Shown here: positions 55,489 through 63,927 of the stretch, piece by piece
Numbering within the stretch: position 1 is the first letter of the stretch
Layout of the letters: each line of letters starts with the position of its first letter
From: Aquamicrobium sp. LC103
Lineage (GTDB): Bacteria; Pseudomonadota; Alphaproteobacteria; Rhizobiales; Rhizobiaceae
Reading direction: 5' to 3'
Assembly: GCF_001014615.2 (NCBI RefSeq)
Contig: NZ_LBCQ02000014.1
Location: 124,001 to 188,000, forward strand
Length of the DNA: 64,000 nucleotides
The notes under the pieces: generated by a model
What the model saw: the letters and a program-made list of their open reading frames with translations, nothing else
Told to the model about the DNA's origin: nothing
Database searches by the model: none
Position numbers and translations under genes: made by a program

Positions 55489-56985
55489 ATGCCTACGCGA
55501 ACCGACCCCGCCATCTGGTCCGGATTGTTCCGGATCTCCGCCGAATCGGGCCAGACCCTTCAGGCCCAGATCAGGCAGGCCATCGTCGCCGCGATTCTGG
55601 ATCGGCAGATCGCAGCGTCGATGCCGCTGCCGTCCTGCCGCATCCTCGCCGAGAAGCTCGGCGTCGCGCGCGGAACCGTCGTTCTCGCCTTCCAGCAATT
55701 GGTCGATCAGGGGTTTTTGATCGCGAAGGAGAGGCGCGGCCATTTCGTCAATCCGGAGGTTCTGGCGACGCCCAGCCGCATCCAGCAGGACGGCGTGCGC
55801 GGTCCGGCCTCGTCGATCGACTGGAAGGCGCGCCGACAGATCGCGGCTTCCGACATGCCCGAGCCGACCAAGCAGGAGAACTGGATCAAGTCCTCCTACC
55901 CGTTCGTCTACGGCCAGTTCGACCCGGCGCTGTTTCCCACGGCCGAGTGGCGCGAGTGCAACCGCATGGCGCTGGCGGTGCTGGAAATCCGCGACTGGGC
56001 GGCCGACATGGTCGACCGCGACGATCCGTTGTTGATCGAGCAGATCCAGGCGAGGCTCCTGCCCAGGCGCGGCATCTTCGCCAATCCCGACGAGATCATC
56101 GTCACGCTCGGGGCACAGAACGCGCTCTACATGCTCGCTACCCTGCTCATGACCAAGGGTTCGCAGGTGGCGATGGAGGATCCCGGCTATCCTGACGCGC
56201 GCTCGATCTTCCGCCTCGCCGGCGCGGAGGTAACGCCCGTACCGGTCGACAAGGACGGCATCGACGTTTCGGCGATACCCCAGAATGCCGGCTTCGTCTT
56301 CGTCACGCCCAACCACCATTGTCCGACCATGGTGCCGCTCAGCGAGGCGCGGCGTCAGCGCCTGCTGCAGGACGCCGAGCGCTACGACCGCCTGATCATC
56401 GAGGACGGCTACGACAGCCAGCTCATGGACGAAGCGCCGCAACAGGCGCTGCGCAGCGTCGACCGCTCGGGGCGCGTCATCTATGTCGGCTCCATGTCGA
56501 AGACGCTCGCGCCGGGCCTGCGGCTCGGCTATATCGTCGCCTCGGCCGGCCTCATCGCCGAGCTGCGCGCGTTGCGCCGCTTCATGCTGCGCCATCCGCC
56601 GGCCAACAATCAGCGCGCCGTCGCGCTGTTCCTTTCGCTCGGCCACCACGAGGCGCTGGTGCGCAGGCTCTCCACCGCCTTCTCCGAGCGGCGCAAGCGG
56701 CTCGGCCAGGCAATCAACGCATTCCTGCCGGAATGGCGACTGAACGAAACGCCGGGCGGAACCTCGGTATGGCTCGAAGGCCCGCCGGGCACCAATGGCA
56801 AGGCATTGGCCGAGGCGGCGGCGGCGCGCAGCGTGCTCATCGAGCCGGGCGCGCGCTTCTTCGACCAGCCGGAGCGCAACAGCCGCTTCCTGCGGCTGGG
56901 CATCTCGTCGATCGCCCTGCAGCATATCGAGCCGGGCATTCGCGAGCTCGCCACCGCGGCCGGACGGCGCCCCGCGGCCGCCTGA
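55489..56985 (+). CDS. MocR/PdxR-family regulator (GntR HTH fused to aminotransferase)
   Basis: 498 aa. The N-terminal winged HTH of GntR type (residues 20-90; SCRILAEKLGVARGTVVLAF) is joined to a fold-type I aminotransferase domain. The PLP lysine is in VGSMSKTLAPGLRLGY; ATLLMTKGSQVAMEDPGYPD marks the substrate side. Such proteins use PLP or an amino compound as effector and rarely act as enzymes. ATG at 55489 after GAGGAACAAGGC; GTG at 55471 is possible. The MttB-family gene lies 230 bases downstream on the same strand and is the probable target, besides its own promoter. Confidence 0.9.
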   Translation: MPTRTDPAIWSGLFRISAESGQTLQAQIRQAIVAAILDRQIAASMPLPSCRILAEKLGVARGTVVLAFQQLVDQGFLIAKERRGHFVNPEVLATPSRIQQDGVRGPASSIDWKARRQIAASDMPEPTKQENWIKSSYPFVYGQFDPALFPTAEWRECNRMALAVLEIRDWAADMVDRDDPLLIEQIQARLLPRRGIFANPDEIIVTLGAQNALYMLATLLMTKGSQVAMEDPGYPDARSIFRLAGAEVTPVPVDKDGIDVSAIPQNAGFVFVTPNHHCPTMVPLSEARRQRLLQDAERYDRLIIEDGYDSQLMDEAPQQALRSVDRSGRVIYVGSMSKTLAPGLRLGYIVASAGLIAELRALRRFMLRHPPANNQRAVALFLSLGHHEALVRRLSTAFSERRKRLGQAINAFLPEWRLNETPGGTSVWLEGPPGTNGKALAEAAAARSVLIEPGARFFDQPERNSRFLRLGISSIALQHIEPGIRELATAAGRRPAAA

Positions 56986-57215
56986 CCCCTGCCGGCCCGC
57001 CGCTTTCGTCCTCCTTCTCCTTTCACAAACCGGAGAGGAAGGGGCGTGCCCGGCAGATCGCGCGCCCCCGTGCCGATGTGGCTCATGCGCAGGCGAACGG
57101 TTGGCACAAGCCCGCTCCCGAGCGTCGTTTCATATTCGGTACCCGTGCACGAGCGGCCGCCTCTTCGAAGGCGGCGGCTCCTGAGCGGCACCGCAATCCG
57201 CCGAGGAGCGCGCGC

Positions 57216-58784
57216 ATGTCGGTTGCCATGAACGAGAACCATCCCGCTGGTTCGTCCCGCTCGAAAAGAACCGAAGCGCGCCGGGAACCGCCATCCGGGA
57301 GCGATGTCGGACCAGTGCGTGCCGGACTGGAAGGCGGAAGCTACAAGCCGCTTTCGCCAAACGACATCGAGCGCGTCCACGAGGCCGTGCTGAGCGTGCT
57401 CGAAAACATCGGCTTCGCCAACGCCATCCCGAGTTGCCTCGACGCGCTGATCCGCGCGGGCGCGATCTTCGGCGACGACGGCAGGGTCCGGTTTCCGCGC
57501 GCGCTGGTGATGGAGACGGTCCGCAAGGCGGCGCGCGACTTCACGCTTCACGGACAGGACCCCAGGCACGACATGCGCCTGCAGGGCACCCGCGTGCACT
57601 ACGGCACCGCCGGCGCGGCGGTCCATCTGGTCGACGCGGAGAAAGGCGAGTATCGCGAATCCCGGCTCCAGGATATCTACGACGCCGCGCGCCTCGTCGA
57701 TCTCATGGACAATATCCATTTCTTCCAGCGGCCAATGGTGGCGCGCGACATGGTCGACCCGGCCGACCTCGACCTCAACACGCTCTATGCCTGCGTGACG
57801 GGTACCACGAAACATGTCGGCACCTCCTTCACCGTGCGCGAGAACGTCGCCCCCGCGCTGGAGATGCTCTACACGATCGCCGGCGGCGAGGAGAACTTTC
57901 GCGCCCGGCCCTTCGTCTCCAACTCCAACAGCTTCGTCGTCTCGCCGATGAAGTTCGCCGAGGACGCCTGCGGCGTGCTGGAGGCCTGCGTGCAAGGCGG
58001 CATTCCGATCCTGCTCCTTTCCACGGGGCAGGCCGGCACCACGGCGCCCGCGGCGATGGCCGGCGCGGTGGTGCAGGCGGTGGCCGAGGTGCTTGCCGGC
58101 CTCGTCTATGTCAACGCCATCAGGCCGGGGCATCCCTGCATCCTCGGCGCCTGGCCCTTCGTCTGCGACCCGCGCACCGGCACGATGGCCGGCGGCTCGG
58201 GCGAACAGGCGCTGCTGACGGCCGCCTGCGCGCAGATGGCGCAGTTTTACGACCTGCCGGGAGGATCGGCGGCAGGCATGTCCGACGCCAAGCTGCCCGA
58301 TATCCAGTCCGGCTACGAGAAGGGCGTCACCAACGTGATGGCCGGCCTTTCCGGGCTCAATCTCGTCTACGAATCGGCCGGGATGCACGCCTCGCTGCAA
58401 GGCTTCTGTCTCGAAAGCCTGATCATCGACAACGACACGATCGGTGAGTGCCTGCGTTGCGTGCGCGGCATCGAGGTTTCCGACACGTCGCTTTCGCTGG
58501 ATGTCATGGCGGAGACCTGCCTGAACGGACCCGGCCACTATATCGGCCACGACCAGACGGTCCGGCTCATGAAGACGGACTATTTCCACCCCGCGATCGC
58601 GGACCGCCTCGGCTCCAAGGAATGGGCGGAGCAGGGCAAGCCCGACATGCTCGGCCGCGCCGTCGCGGAGAAGAGGCGCATCCTGGCGAACCACTTCCCC
58701 CGCCACGTTTCCAAGGCCACCGACGACGCGCTGCGGGCGCGTTTTCCCAACATTCAACTGCCGAGAAAAGCGATGGGGCTTTGA
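57216..58784 (+). CDS. MttB-family trimethylamine/quaternary amine methyltransferase (no pyrrolysine)
   Basis: 522 aa member of COG5598. Segments: YKPLSPNDIERVHEAVLSVL near 42, VHYGTAGAAVHLVDAEKGEY, STGQAGTTAPAAMAGAVVQA near 270, and ESAGMHASLQGFCLESLIID. The reading frame has no internal TAG, so this is a pyrrolysine-free member, like those that demethylate glycine betaine or other quaternary amines and pass the methyl to a corrinoid protein (family knowledge). No corrinoid protein gene is adjacent in the window. ATG at 57216 has GAGGAG six bases upstream. Likely controlled by the MocR protein. Confidence 0.88.
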   Translation: MSVAMNENHPAGSSRSKRTEARREPPSGSDVGPVRAGLEGGSYKPLSPNDIERVHEAVLSVLENIGFANAIPSCLDALIRAGAIFGDDGRVRFPRALVMETVRKAARDFTLHGQDPRHDMRLQGTRVHYGTAGAAVHLVDAEKGEYRESRLQDIYDAARLVDLMDNIHFFQRPMVARDMVDPADLDLNTLYACVTGTTKHVGTSFTVRENVAPALEMLYTIAGGEENFRARPFVSNSNSFVVSPMKFAEDACGVLEACVQGGIPILLLSTGQAGTTAPAAMAGAVVQAVAEVLAGLVYVNAIRPGHPCILGAWPFVCDPRTGTMAGGSGEQALLTAACAQMAQFYDLPGGSAAGMSDAKLPDIQSGYEKGVTNVMAGLSGLNLVYESAGMHASLQGFCLESLIIDNDTIGECLRCVRGIEVSDTSLSLDVMAETCLNGPGHYIGHDQTVRLMKTDYFHPAIADRLGSKEWAEQGKPDMLGRAVAEKRRILANHFPRHVSKATDDALRARFPNIQLPRKAMGL

Positions 58785-58787
58785 AGC

Positions 58788-59195
58788 TCAGTCTTCCTCG
58801 GCACTCAGGCCGAAGAGTTCGACCACGCGCGGACTGATCAGCCTGGCGTGGAGCGCCAAGAGGACGAGCTGGGCATCGAAACTCTCCTCGGCCTCGAGCG
58901 CCTGCTCGACCCTTTCCTCCGCCGCCCGGACGGCACTCTCGCCGTTGACACGGCCGAATGCGTCGGGCCCCAACACGCAATAGCCGAAGATCTCGGCCAC
59001 CCCGGCATAGGCATGGGGCGGCGGCTCGTCCTCGCCTGCGTGATCCTTCATGAGATTGACGATGGTGAGCTTGGCGCCCTCGGGCACCAGCGCCGGATGA
59101 AGATCGACGCGTTTGAGCGCCTCGTCGAGCTGGCGCAAGTCGCCCGAGCGGCCGAACCTGCCGAAAAGGCCGAGAGCTGAGCGTCGTCTGGTCAT
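58788..59195 (-). CDS. Conserved hypothetical protein
   Basis: Not recognised by name. 135 aa acidic helical protein starting MTRRRSALGLFGRFGRSGDL, with LDEALKRVDLHPALVPEGAK and VLLALHARLISPRVVELFGL near the end. No signal peptide or membrane segment. It ends 3 bases from the convergent MttB gene. The coding frame shows the third-position GC bias of its neighbours and no better frame covers the area. The start at 59195 is preferred over the long upstream frame, which crosses the DUF1059 gene antisense. Confidence 0.7.
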   Translation of the reverse strand: MTRRRSALGLFGRFGRSGDLRQLDEALKRVDLHPALVPEGAKLTIVNLMKDHAGEDEPPPHAYAGVAEIFGYCVLGPDAFGRVNGESAVRAAEERVEQALEAEESFDAQLVLLALHARLISPRVVELFGLSAEED

Positions 59196-59391
59196 GCGGC
59201 TTCCTGCCTTTCTCCTGCGCCTAGGTAAGCATGCGAACCGGCATAGGCAATTCGCAATGTCGGCGTAAGCAGGCCGCGCGGTGGTTTTCCGACCCGCCTC
59301 GATCGATTCGCTATGTGATTTGTCGGCGCTCCGTGGCGGGTTTATCCTCGATCCGCGCCCTCCATGGGCGCCTTCACATCGGGAGGAAAGA

Positions 59392-59595
59392 ATGGCACGC
59401 AAATATATAGACTGCCGTGAATTCCCGAGCGACATGCGGTGCACGGTCGCCATATCGGCCGACAGCGACGACGAACTGATCGAAGCCGCCATCCAACATG
59501 CCGTGTCGGTCCATGGGGAACATGACACGCCTGAATTCCGCGCAGAAATCCAGAAGGCGATACACGAGGGAACTCCGCCTCCGACGGTGGCATAG
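59392..59595 (+). CDS. Small DUF1059 family protein
   Basis: 67 aa: MARKYIDCREFPSDMRCTVA, then ISADSDDELIEAAIQHAVSV and a short acidic end. This matches the DUF1059 pattern of small proteins with an early Cys pair. The function is unknown. The ATG at 59392 follows GGGAGGAAAGA, an excellent ribosome site, which settles the start. A single gene upstream of coxG on the same strand (167-base gap). Confidence 0.85.
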   Translation: MARKYIDCREFPSDMRCTVAISADSDDELIEAAIQHAVSVHGEHDTPEFRAEIQKAIHEGTPPPTVA

Positions 59596-59762
59596 CGCCA
59601 TCGCCGAATTTCTCCGGACCGCGTGCGGCGCGCCCTGGAAGCCGCATGCGGCTCGTCCAGATGTTTGCAGCCGCGACGCGATCTGCCAACGACCTTCGTC
59701 TCGTGGACAAGGCGTCGCGGCTGGGTTACTTCCTAGCGGACCAATCGGAGGAGGCGATATTC

Positions 59763-60215
59763 ATGGCGATGATCATCGAGGGCGAGGAACGCATCGAGGC
59801 GCCGATCGGAAAGGTCTGGGCCGCGCTCAACGATCCCGACATTCTCAAGGAATGCATTCCCGGCTGCGAGAGCCTGGAGAAAAATTCCGACACCGAACTG
59901 GCGGCGATCGTGACCCTCAAGATCGGCCCGATCAAGGCCAAGTTCAACGGCGAGGTCGAGCTCAAGAACCTCAAGCCGCCGCACTCCTATACGATCCAGG
60001 GCGAAGGCAAGGGCGGCATCGCCGGCTTCGCCAAGGGCGGCGCCGACGTGACGCTGAAGGAGGACGGCGCGGACGTGACGGTCCTCACCTACGAGGCGAA
60101 GGCAGATGTCGGCGGCAAGATCGCCCAGCTCGGCAGCCGCCTCATCACCTCGACCTCGAAGAAGCTCGCCGGCCAGTTCTTTTCCGCCTTCAACGAAAAG
60201 GTCAGCGGAAGCTGA
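59763..60215 (+). CDS. coxG: CoxG-like SRPBCC protein (CO dehydrogenase subunit G family)
   Basis: 150 aa with the SRPBCC fold: MAMIIEGEERIEAPIGKVWA, NDPDILKECIPGCESLEKNS, KIGPIKAKFNGEVELKNLKP. CoxG proteins help assemble or anchor molybdenum hydroxylases to the membrane in CO dehydrogenase operons (family knowledge). Here it is about 20 kb from coxSLM, so it may serve that enzyme in trans. GGAGGAGG lies eight bases before the ATG at 59763. Its 3' end is 15 bases from the convergent hydratase gene. Confidence 0.9.
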   Translation: MAMIIEGEERIEAPIGKVWAALNDPDILKECIPGCESLEKNSDTELAAIVTLKIGPIKAKFNGEVELKNLKPPHSYTIQGEGKGGIAGFAKGGADVTLKEDGADVTVLTYEAKADVGGKIAQLGSRLITSTSKKLAGQFFSAFNEKVSGS

Positions 60216-60230
60216 GGCCGGCGCCTTCCA

Positions 60231-61028
60231 CTAACCGCTCTTGCGGCCGGTGAAGACCGGCGGCCGCTTCTGCAGGAAGGCCGAAACCCCTTCCTTGTAG
60301 TCGTCCGAACGGCCGGCCTCGCGCTGCAACGCCCGCTCGACGTCGAGCTGCTCGTCGAGCGAATTGACCGACGCCGCCTGGATCGCCTTCTTCGTCAGCG
60401 CATAGGCATGGGTCGGCCCCTTGGCGAAGCCTTCGGCCAGCGCGACCGCCTCCTCCATCAGCTTGTCGTCGTCCACGGCCTTCCAGATCAGGCCCCAGGC
60501 GGCGGCGTCCTCGGCCGAAAGCGGATGGGCGGTCAGCGCCAGCGCCTTGGCGCGAGCCTCGCCCAGATGCCTGGTCAGCCAATAGGTGCCGCCCGCATCC
60601 GGGATCAGGCCGATCTTGGAGAAGGCCTGGATGAACCTCGCGGACTTCGCCGCCAGGACGATGTCGCAGGCAAGAGCGATGTTGGCGCCGGCGCCCGCCG
60701 CCACGCCGTTGACGGCGCAGATCACCGGCTTTTCCATGGCGCGCAGCTTGCGTACCAGCGGATTGTAGAAATTCTCCAGCGTCCTGCCGAGATCGGGCGC
60801 CTCGCCCAGCATGGCGGGGTCGCGGTCGGCAAGGTCCTGCCCCGCGCAAAACCCCCTGCCCGCGCCCGTAAGCAGGACCGCCCGGCATTCGCCGCTTGCC
60901 TCGCATTCCTCCAGCGCTGTCCGGAGCGCATGATGCTGCACCTCGTTGAAGGCGTTCAGCCGGTCGGGCCGGTTCAAGGTGATGACGTGATAGCCGTCGC
61001 GGCGTTCATGGATGACGACGTCGTTCAA
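60231..61028 (-). CDS. Enoyl-CoA hydratase/isomerase family protein, PaaG-like
   Basis: 265 aa crotonase-fold enzyme. The oxyanion-hole segment is GAGRGFCAGQDLADRDPAML near 54, and NGVAAGAGANIALACDIVLA near 109 is the second hallmark. Wording such as FCAGQDL and FSKIGLIPDAGGTYWLTRHL matches PaaG-type isomerases (phenylacetate ring-epoxide isomerisation), but no other paa genes are here. TTG start at 61028, with GGAGGAG nine bases upstream. It follows the Mrp gene on the same strand (53-base gap). Confidence 0.87.
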   Translation of the reverse strand: MNDVVIHERRDGYHVITLNRPDRLNAFNEVQHHALRTALEECEASGECRAVLLTGAGRGFCAGQDLADRDPAMLGEAPDLGRTLENFYNPLVRKLRAMEKPVICAVNGVAAGAGANIALACDIVLAAKSARFIQAFSKIGLIPDAGGTYWLTRHLGEARAKALALTAHPLSAEDAAAWGLIWKAVDDDKLMEEAVALAEGFAKGPTHAYALTKKAIQAASVNSLDEQLDVERALQREAGRSDDYKEGVSAFLQKRPPVFTGRKSG

Positions 61029-61081
61029 TGTTTTTCTCCTCCCCGCCGGCGCGCCCGGCCCAGGCTGCTGTGATCTGGAAC

Positions 61082-62239
61082 TTACTCGAAGATGATCGCC
61101 GGCGTGGCCGCCTCGGAGGCAGAGGATTCCTCCCGCAACCTTTCCCACGCGCGCGCCGCGATCTCGCGATAGACCTTGGCCTGCGGCCCGTCCGGCTCGG
61201 CCACGACCACCGGTGTGCCGGCATCCGAGGTTTCGCGAATGTTCATCGTCAGCGGCACCTCGCCCAGGAAGGCGACGCCCAGCCGTTCCGCCTCGCGCCT
61301 GGCGCCGCCATGGCCGAAAATGTCGTAACGCTTGCCGGTGTCGGGCGCGAGGAAATAGCTCATGTTCTCGACGATGCCGAGCAGCGGCACGTCGACCTTC
61401 TTGAACATGTTCAGCCCCTTGCGGGCGTCGATCAGGGCGAGGTCCTGCGGGGTGGAGACGATGACCGCGCCGGCGAGCGGCACCTGCTGCGCCATGGTGA
61501 GCTGCGCGTCGCCGGTACCTGGCGGCATGTCGACGACGAGGACGTCGAGCTCTCCCCACTGCACCTCGCGCAGCATCTGCGTCAGCGCCGACATGACCAT
61601 CGGCCCGCGCCAGATCATCGGCGTCTCCTCGTCGACGAGGAAGCCCATGGACATGACCTTGACGCCGTAATTCTCCATCGGGATCAGCACCTTGCCGTCG
61701 GCGGTGCCGGGCCGGCCGTGGATATTCAGGAGCCGCGGCATGGAGGGACCGTAGATGTCGGCGTCGAGAATGCCGACCTTCAGGCCGTTCGCGGCAAGGC
61801 CGAGCGCGAGATTGACCGCGGTGGTGGACTTGCCCACTCCGCCCTTGCCGGAAGCGATGGCGATGATCGACTTGATCCCCGGCACGCCGCGTTTGCCCTG
61901 GCTGCGGGAGGCGGGTGCCTGTGGCGCAGGCCTTGGCTGCGGCTTCGGTGCAGCGGGGCGCGGCGGAGGTGCTGCCTCCATGCCGCCGCCCTTCTTTTCC
62001 GCGGTCAGCGCGACCACGGCGCCCTCGACCCCTGGCATCGACCTGACGGCGCGCTCCGCCGCCGCCCGCAGCGGCTCCAGCTCCTGGGCGCGCGCCGCCG
62101 GCACGGTGATCGAGAAGAACACCTTGTTGCTGGCGATGAAGATATCCGAGACGAGGCCAAGGGAGACGATGTCGCCCTCGAAATCGGGGCCCTTGATCGT
62201 CTTCAACTTGTCGATGACAGTTTCTTTCGTGACGGACAT
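61082..62239 (-). CDS. apbC: Mrp/NBP35-family P-loop iron-sulfur carrier (ApbC)
   Basis: 385 aa cytoplasmic ATPase that carries [4Fe-4S] clusters to target proteins. N-terminal DUF59/MIP18-like domain (residues 1-90), a Pro/Ala-rich linker, then the deviant Walker A SGKGGVGKSTTAVNLALGLA near 130 and VVDMPPGTGDAQLTMAQQVP. The usual C-terminal CxxC cluster site is not visible in this protein, as in many alphaproteobacterial members. ATG at 62239 (MSVTKETVIDKL) chosen over 53 extra upstream codons. Divergent from the LysR gene. Confidence 0.93.
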   Translation of the reverse strand: MSVTKETVIDKLKTIKGPDFEGDIVSLGLVSDIFIASNKVFFSITVPAARAQELEPLRAAAERAVRSMPGVEGAVVALTAEKKGGGMEAAPPPRPAAPKPQPRPAPQAPASRSQGKRGVPGIKSIIAIASGKGGVGKSTTAVNLALGLAANGLKVGILDADIYGPSMPRLLNIHGRPGTADGKVLIPMENYGVKVMSMGFLVDEETPMIWRGPMVMSALTQMLREVQWGELDVLVVDMPPGTGDAQLTMAQQVPLAGAVIVSTPQDLALIDARKGLNMFKKVDVPLLGIVENMSYFLAPDTGKRYDIFGHGGARREAERLGVAFLGEVPLTMNIRETSDAGTPVVVAEPDGPQAKVYREIAARAWERLREESSASEAATPAIIFE

Positions 62240-62452
62240 GGCGCTTCTTCTGTTCGTTCGCTGAAACTGAGATAGTGCAATTCGCCGTTCGAACCAAGCG
62301 TTCGTGAACGCGCCCGCCTCCGCCCGCAAGCGACCGCGAAGGCGACCAGTCGATTTTGCCGCGCGCCGGCACCCGGGATGGGCGAATGCTTGCTTCACCG
62401 GCCGATTTCCCCGAATGTCGGGATAGGATCATCCAAAGCGCGCCGCGGCAAA

Positions 62453-63352
62453 ATGATAGACAAGCTCGAATTCTTCCTGGCACTCGCGCGCGAGCAGCAT
62501 TTCGGCCGCGCCGCCGAGGAATGCGGCGTCACGCAGCCGACGCTCTCGGCCGGCATCAAGCAGCTCGAGGACACGCTCGGCGTCATGCTGGTACAGCGCG
62601 GCTCGCGCTTCCAGGGCCTGACGCCGGAGGGCAGCCGCGTGCTCGAATGGGCGCGCCGCATCGTCGGCGATACACGCACCATGCGCGAGGAGATGCGCGC
62701 GGCGCGGCACGGGCTCGCCGGCCATGTGCGGCTCGCGGCGATCCCGACCGCGCTCGCCATGACGCCGCGCCTCACCACGCCGTTCCGCGAGAAGCACCCG
62801 GGGGTCACCTTCTCGATCCTCTCCCGCACCTCGATCGAGGTGCTGACCTTGCTCGAGAATTTCGAGATCGACGCGGGCATCACCTATCTCGACAACGAGC
62901 CGCTGGGGCGCGTGGCGACGGTGCCGCTCTATTCGGAGCGCTACCAGCTCATTACCGCGGCCGGAAACACCTATTCCGAGCGCAAGTCGGTGAGTTGGAA
63001 GGAAGTCGCCTCGCTGCCGCTCTGCCTGCTGACGCCCGACATGCAGAACCGCCGGATCATCAACCAGCATCTGGAAGAAGCCGGCACGGCGGCCCGCCCG
63101 ACGCTGGAATCGAACTCCATGATCGTCCTCTTCTCGCATATCCGCACCGGCAAGTGGTCGTCGATCATGCCGCTCAACCTTGCCGAGACGTTCGGCTTTT
63201 CCGAGCCGATCCGCGCGATCCCGATAATCGAACCCGACGCCAGCCATCTCGTCGGTCTCGTCGCCGCCTATCGCGAACCGCATACGCCGCTCGTCTCCGC
63301 ATTGCTGCACGAGGCGCGTTTTCTTGCCGCCGAACTCGGCACATTTCGATAG
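62453..63352 (+). CDS. LysR-family transcriptional regulator, probably of formate dehydrogenase
   Basis: 299 aa. N-terminal winged HTH: KLEFFLALAREQHFGRAAEE, then CGVTQPTLSAGIKQLEDTLG. Substrate-binding domain from about 90 (LAGHVRLAAIPTALAMTPRL). It is directly upstream of fdsG on the same strand (95-base gap), and its stop codon lies inside a LysR-type palindrome, so control of the fds operon is likely. ATG at 62453; 25 upstream codons are rejected because they lack similarity to the HTH start. The effector may be formate (inference). Confidence 0.9.
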   Translation: MIDKLEFFLALAREQHFGRAAEECGVTQPTLSAGIKQLEDTLGVMLVQRGSRFQGLTPEGSRVLEWARRIVGDTRTMREEMRAARHGLAGHVRLAAIPTALAMTPRLTTPFREKHPGVTFSILSRTSIEVLTLLENFEIDAGITYLDNEPLGRVATVPLYSERYQLITAAGNTYSERKSVSWKEVASLPLCLLTPDMQNRRIINQHLEEAGTAARPTLESNSMIVLFSHIRTGKWSSIMPLNLAETFGFSEPIRAIPIIEPDASHLVGLVAAYREPHTPLVSALLHEARFLAAELGTFR

Positions 63353-63366
63353 AAATCTTCTATCGA
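63346..63366 (+). promoter_or_regulatory. LysR-type palindrome at the fds promoter
   Basis: Inverted repeat TCGATAGAA-ATC-TTCTATCGA, of the form ATAG-N7-CTAT, overlapping the stop codon of the LysR gene. A further CTAT half site lies at 63381-63384. It is placed about 80-100 bases before the fdsG start, as expected for a LysR recognition site. Confidence 0.7.
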
Positions 63367-63447
63367 GCAACGAAACTGCTCTATTGATCCCTTGAAATCG
63401 CTATGTTTTCCTTCCCTGAATACGAAGAATTCAGGGAGGGCCGCTGC

Positions 63448-63927
63448 ATGACGATGCAGCACGCAAGTACCGATATCGCGTTCCGGACCGCTCAGGTCGT
63501 CGACGGGCTGAAGGATCTGGAAGGCCCCCTTCTGCCCATCCTCCACGAATTGCAGGAAGAATTCGGCTGCGTGCCGCCGGAAGCACTGCCGGTGATCGCC
63601 GAAGCGCTGAACATTTCCAATGCCGAGGTGCACGGCGTCGTCACGTTCTACCATGACTATCGCAACCAACCTGCCGGCCGGCACGTTCTGAAGGTGTGCC
63701 GGGCGGAGGCCTGCCAGTCGATGGGCGGCGACGCGATTGCCACCCAGATCAGTCGGGCACTGGGCATCGGCTTCCACGAGACGGCGAAGGACGGCTCGGT
63801 CACGCTTGAGCCGGTCTATTGCCTCGGCCTTTGCGCCTGCGCGCCGGCGGCCATGCTGGATGGCGAGGTGATCGGCAGGCTCGACGCCGGCAAGATCGAC
63901 GAGATCGTTCAGGAGGTACGCTCATGA
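63448..63927 (+). CDS. fdsG: NAD-dependent formate dehydrogenase gamma subunit
   Basis: 159 aa NuoE-like iron-sulfur subunit. Thioredoxin-like [2Fe-2S] ligands appear as KVCRAEACQSMGG and CLGLCACAPAAMLDG. Helical N-terminus: LLPILHELQEEFGCVPPEAL. It moves electrons from the formate site towards the NAD-reducing FdsB. The ATG at 63448 has AGGGAGGG upstream; the longer frame from 63403 lacks one. The stop overlaps the fdsB ATG by 4 bases (ATGA). First structural gene of the fds operon. Confidence 0.93.
   Translation: MTMQHASTDIAFRTAQVVDGLKDLEGPLLPILHELQEEFGCVPPEALPVIAEALNISNAEVHGVVTFYHDYRNQPAGRHVLKVCRAEACQSMGGDAIATQISRALGIGFHETAKDGSVTLEPVYCLGLCACAPAAMLDGEVIGRLDAGKIDEIVQEVRS

Noticed and set aside
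57216-58784. Pyrrolysine-containing MttB
   Set aside because: The frame is open without any internal TAG, so it is a pyrrolysine-free member.
60231-62483. 750-codon frame joining the hydratase to the region opposite Mrp
   Set aside because: Only the part after the TTG at 61028 is a real gene. The rest is an out-of-frame reading of the Mrp gene.
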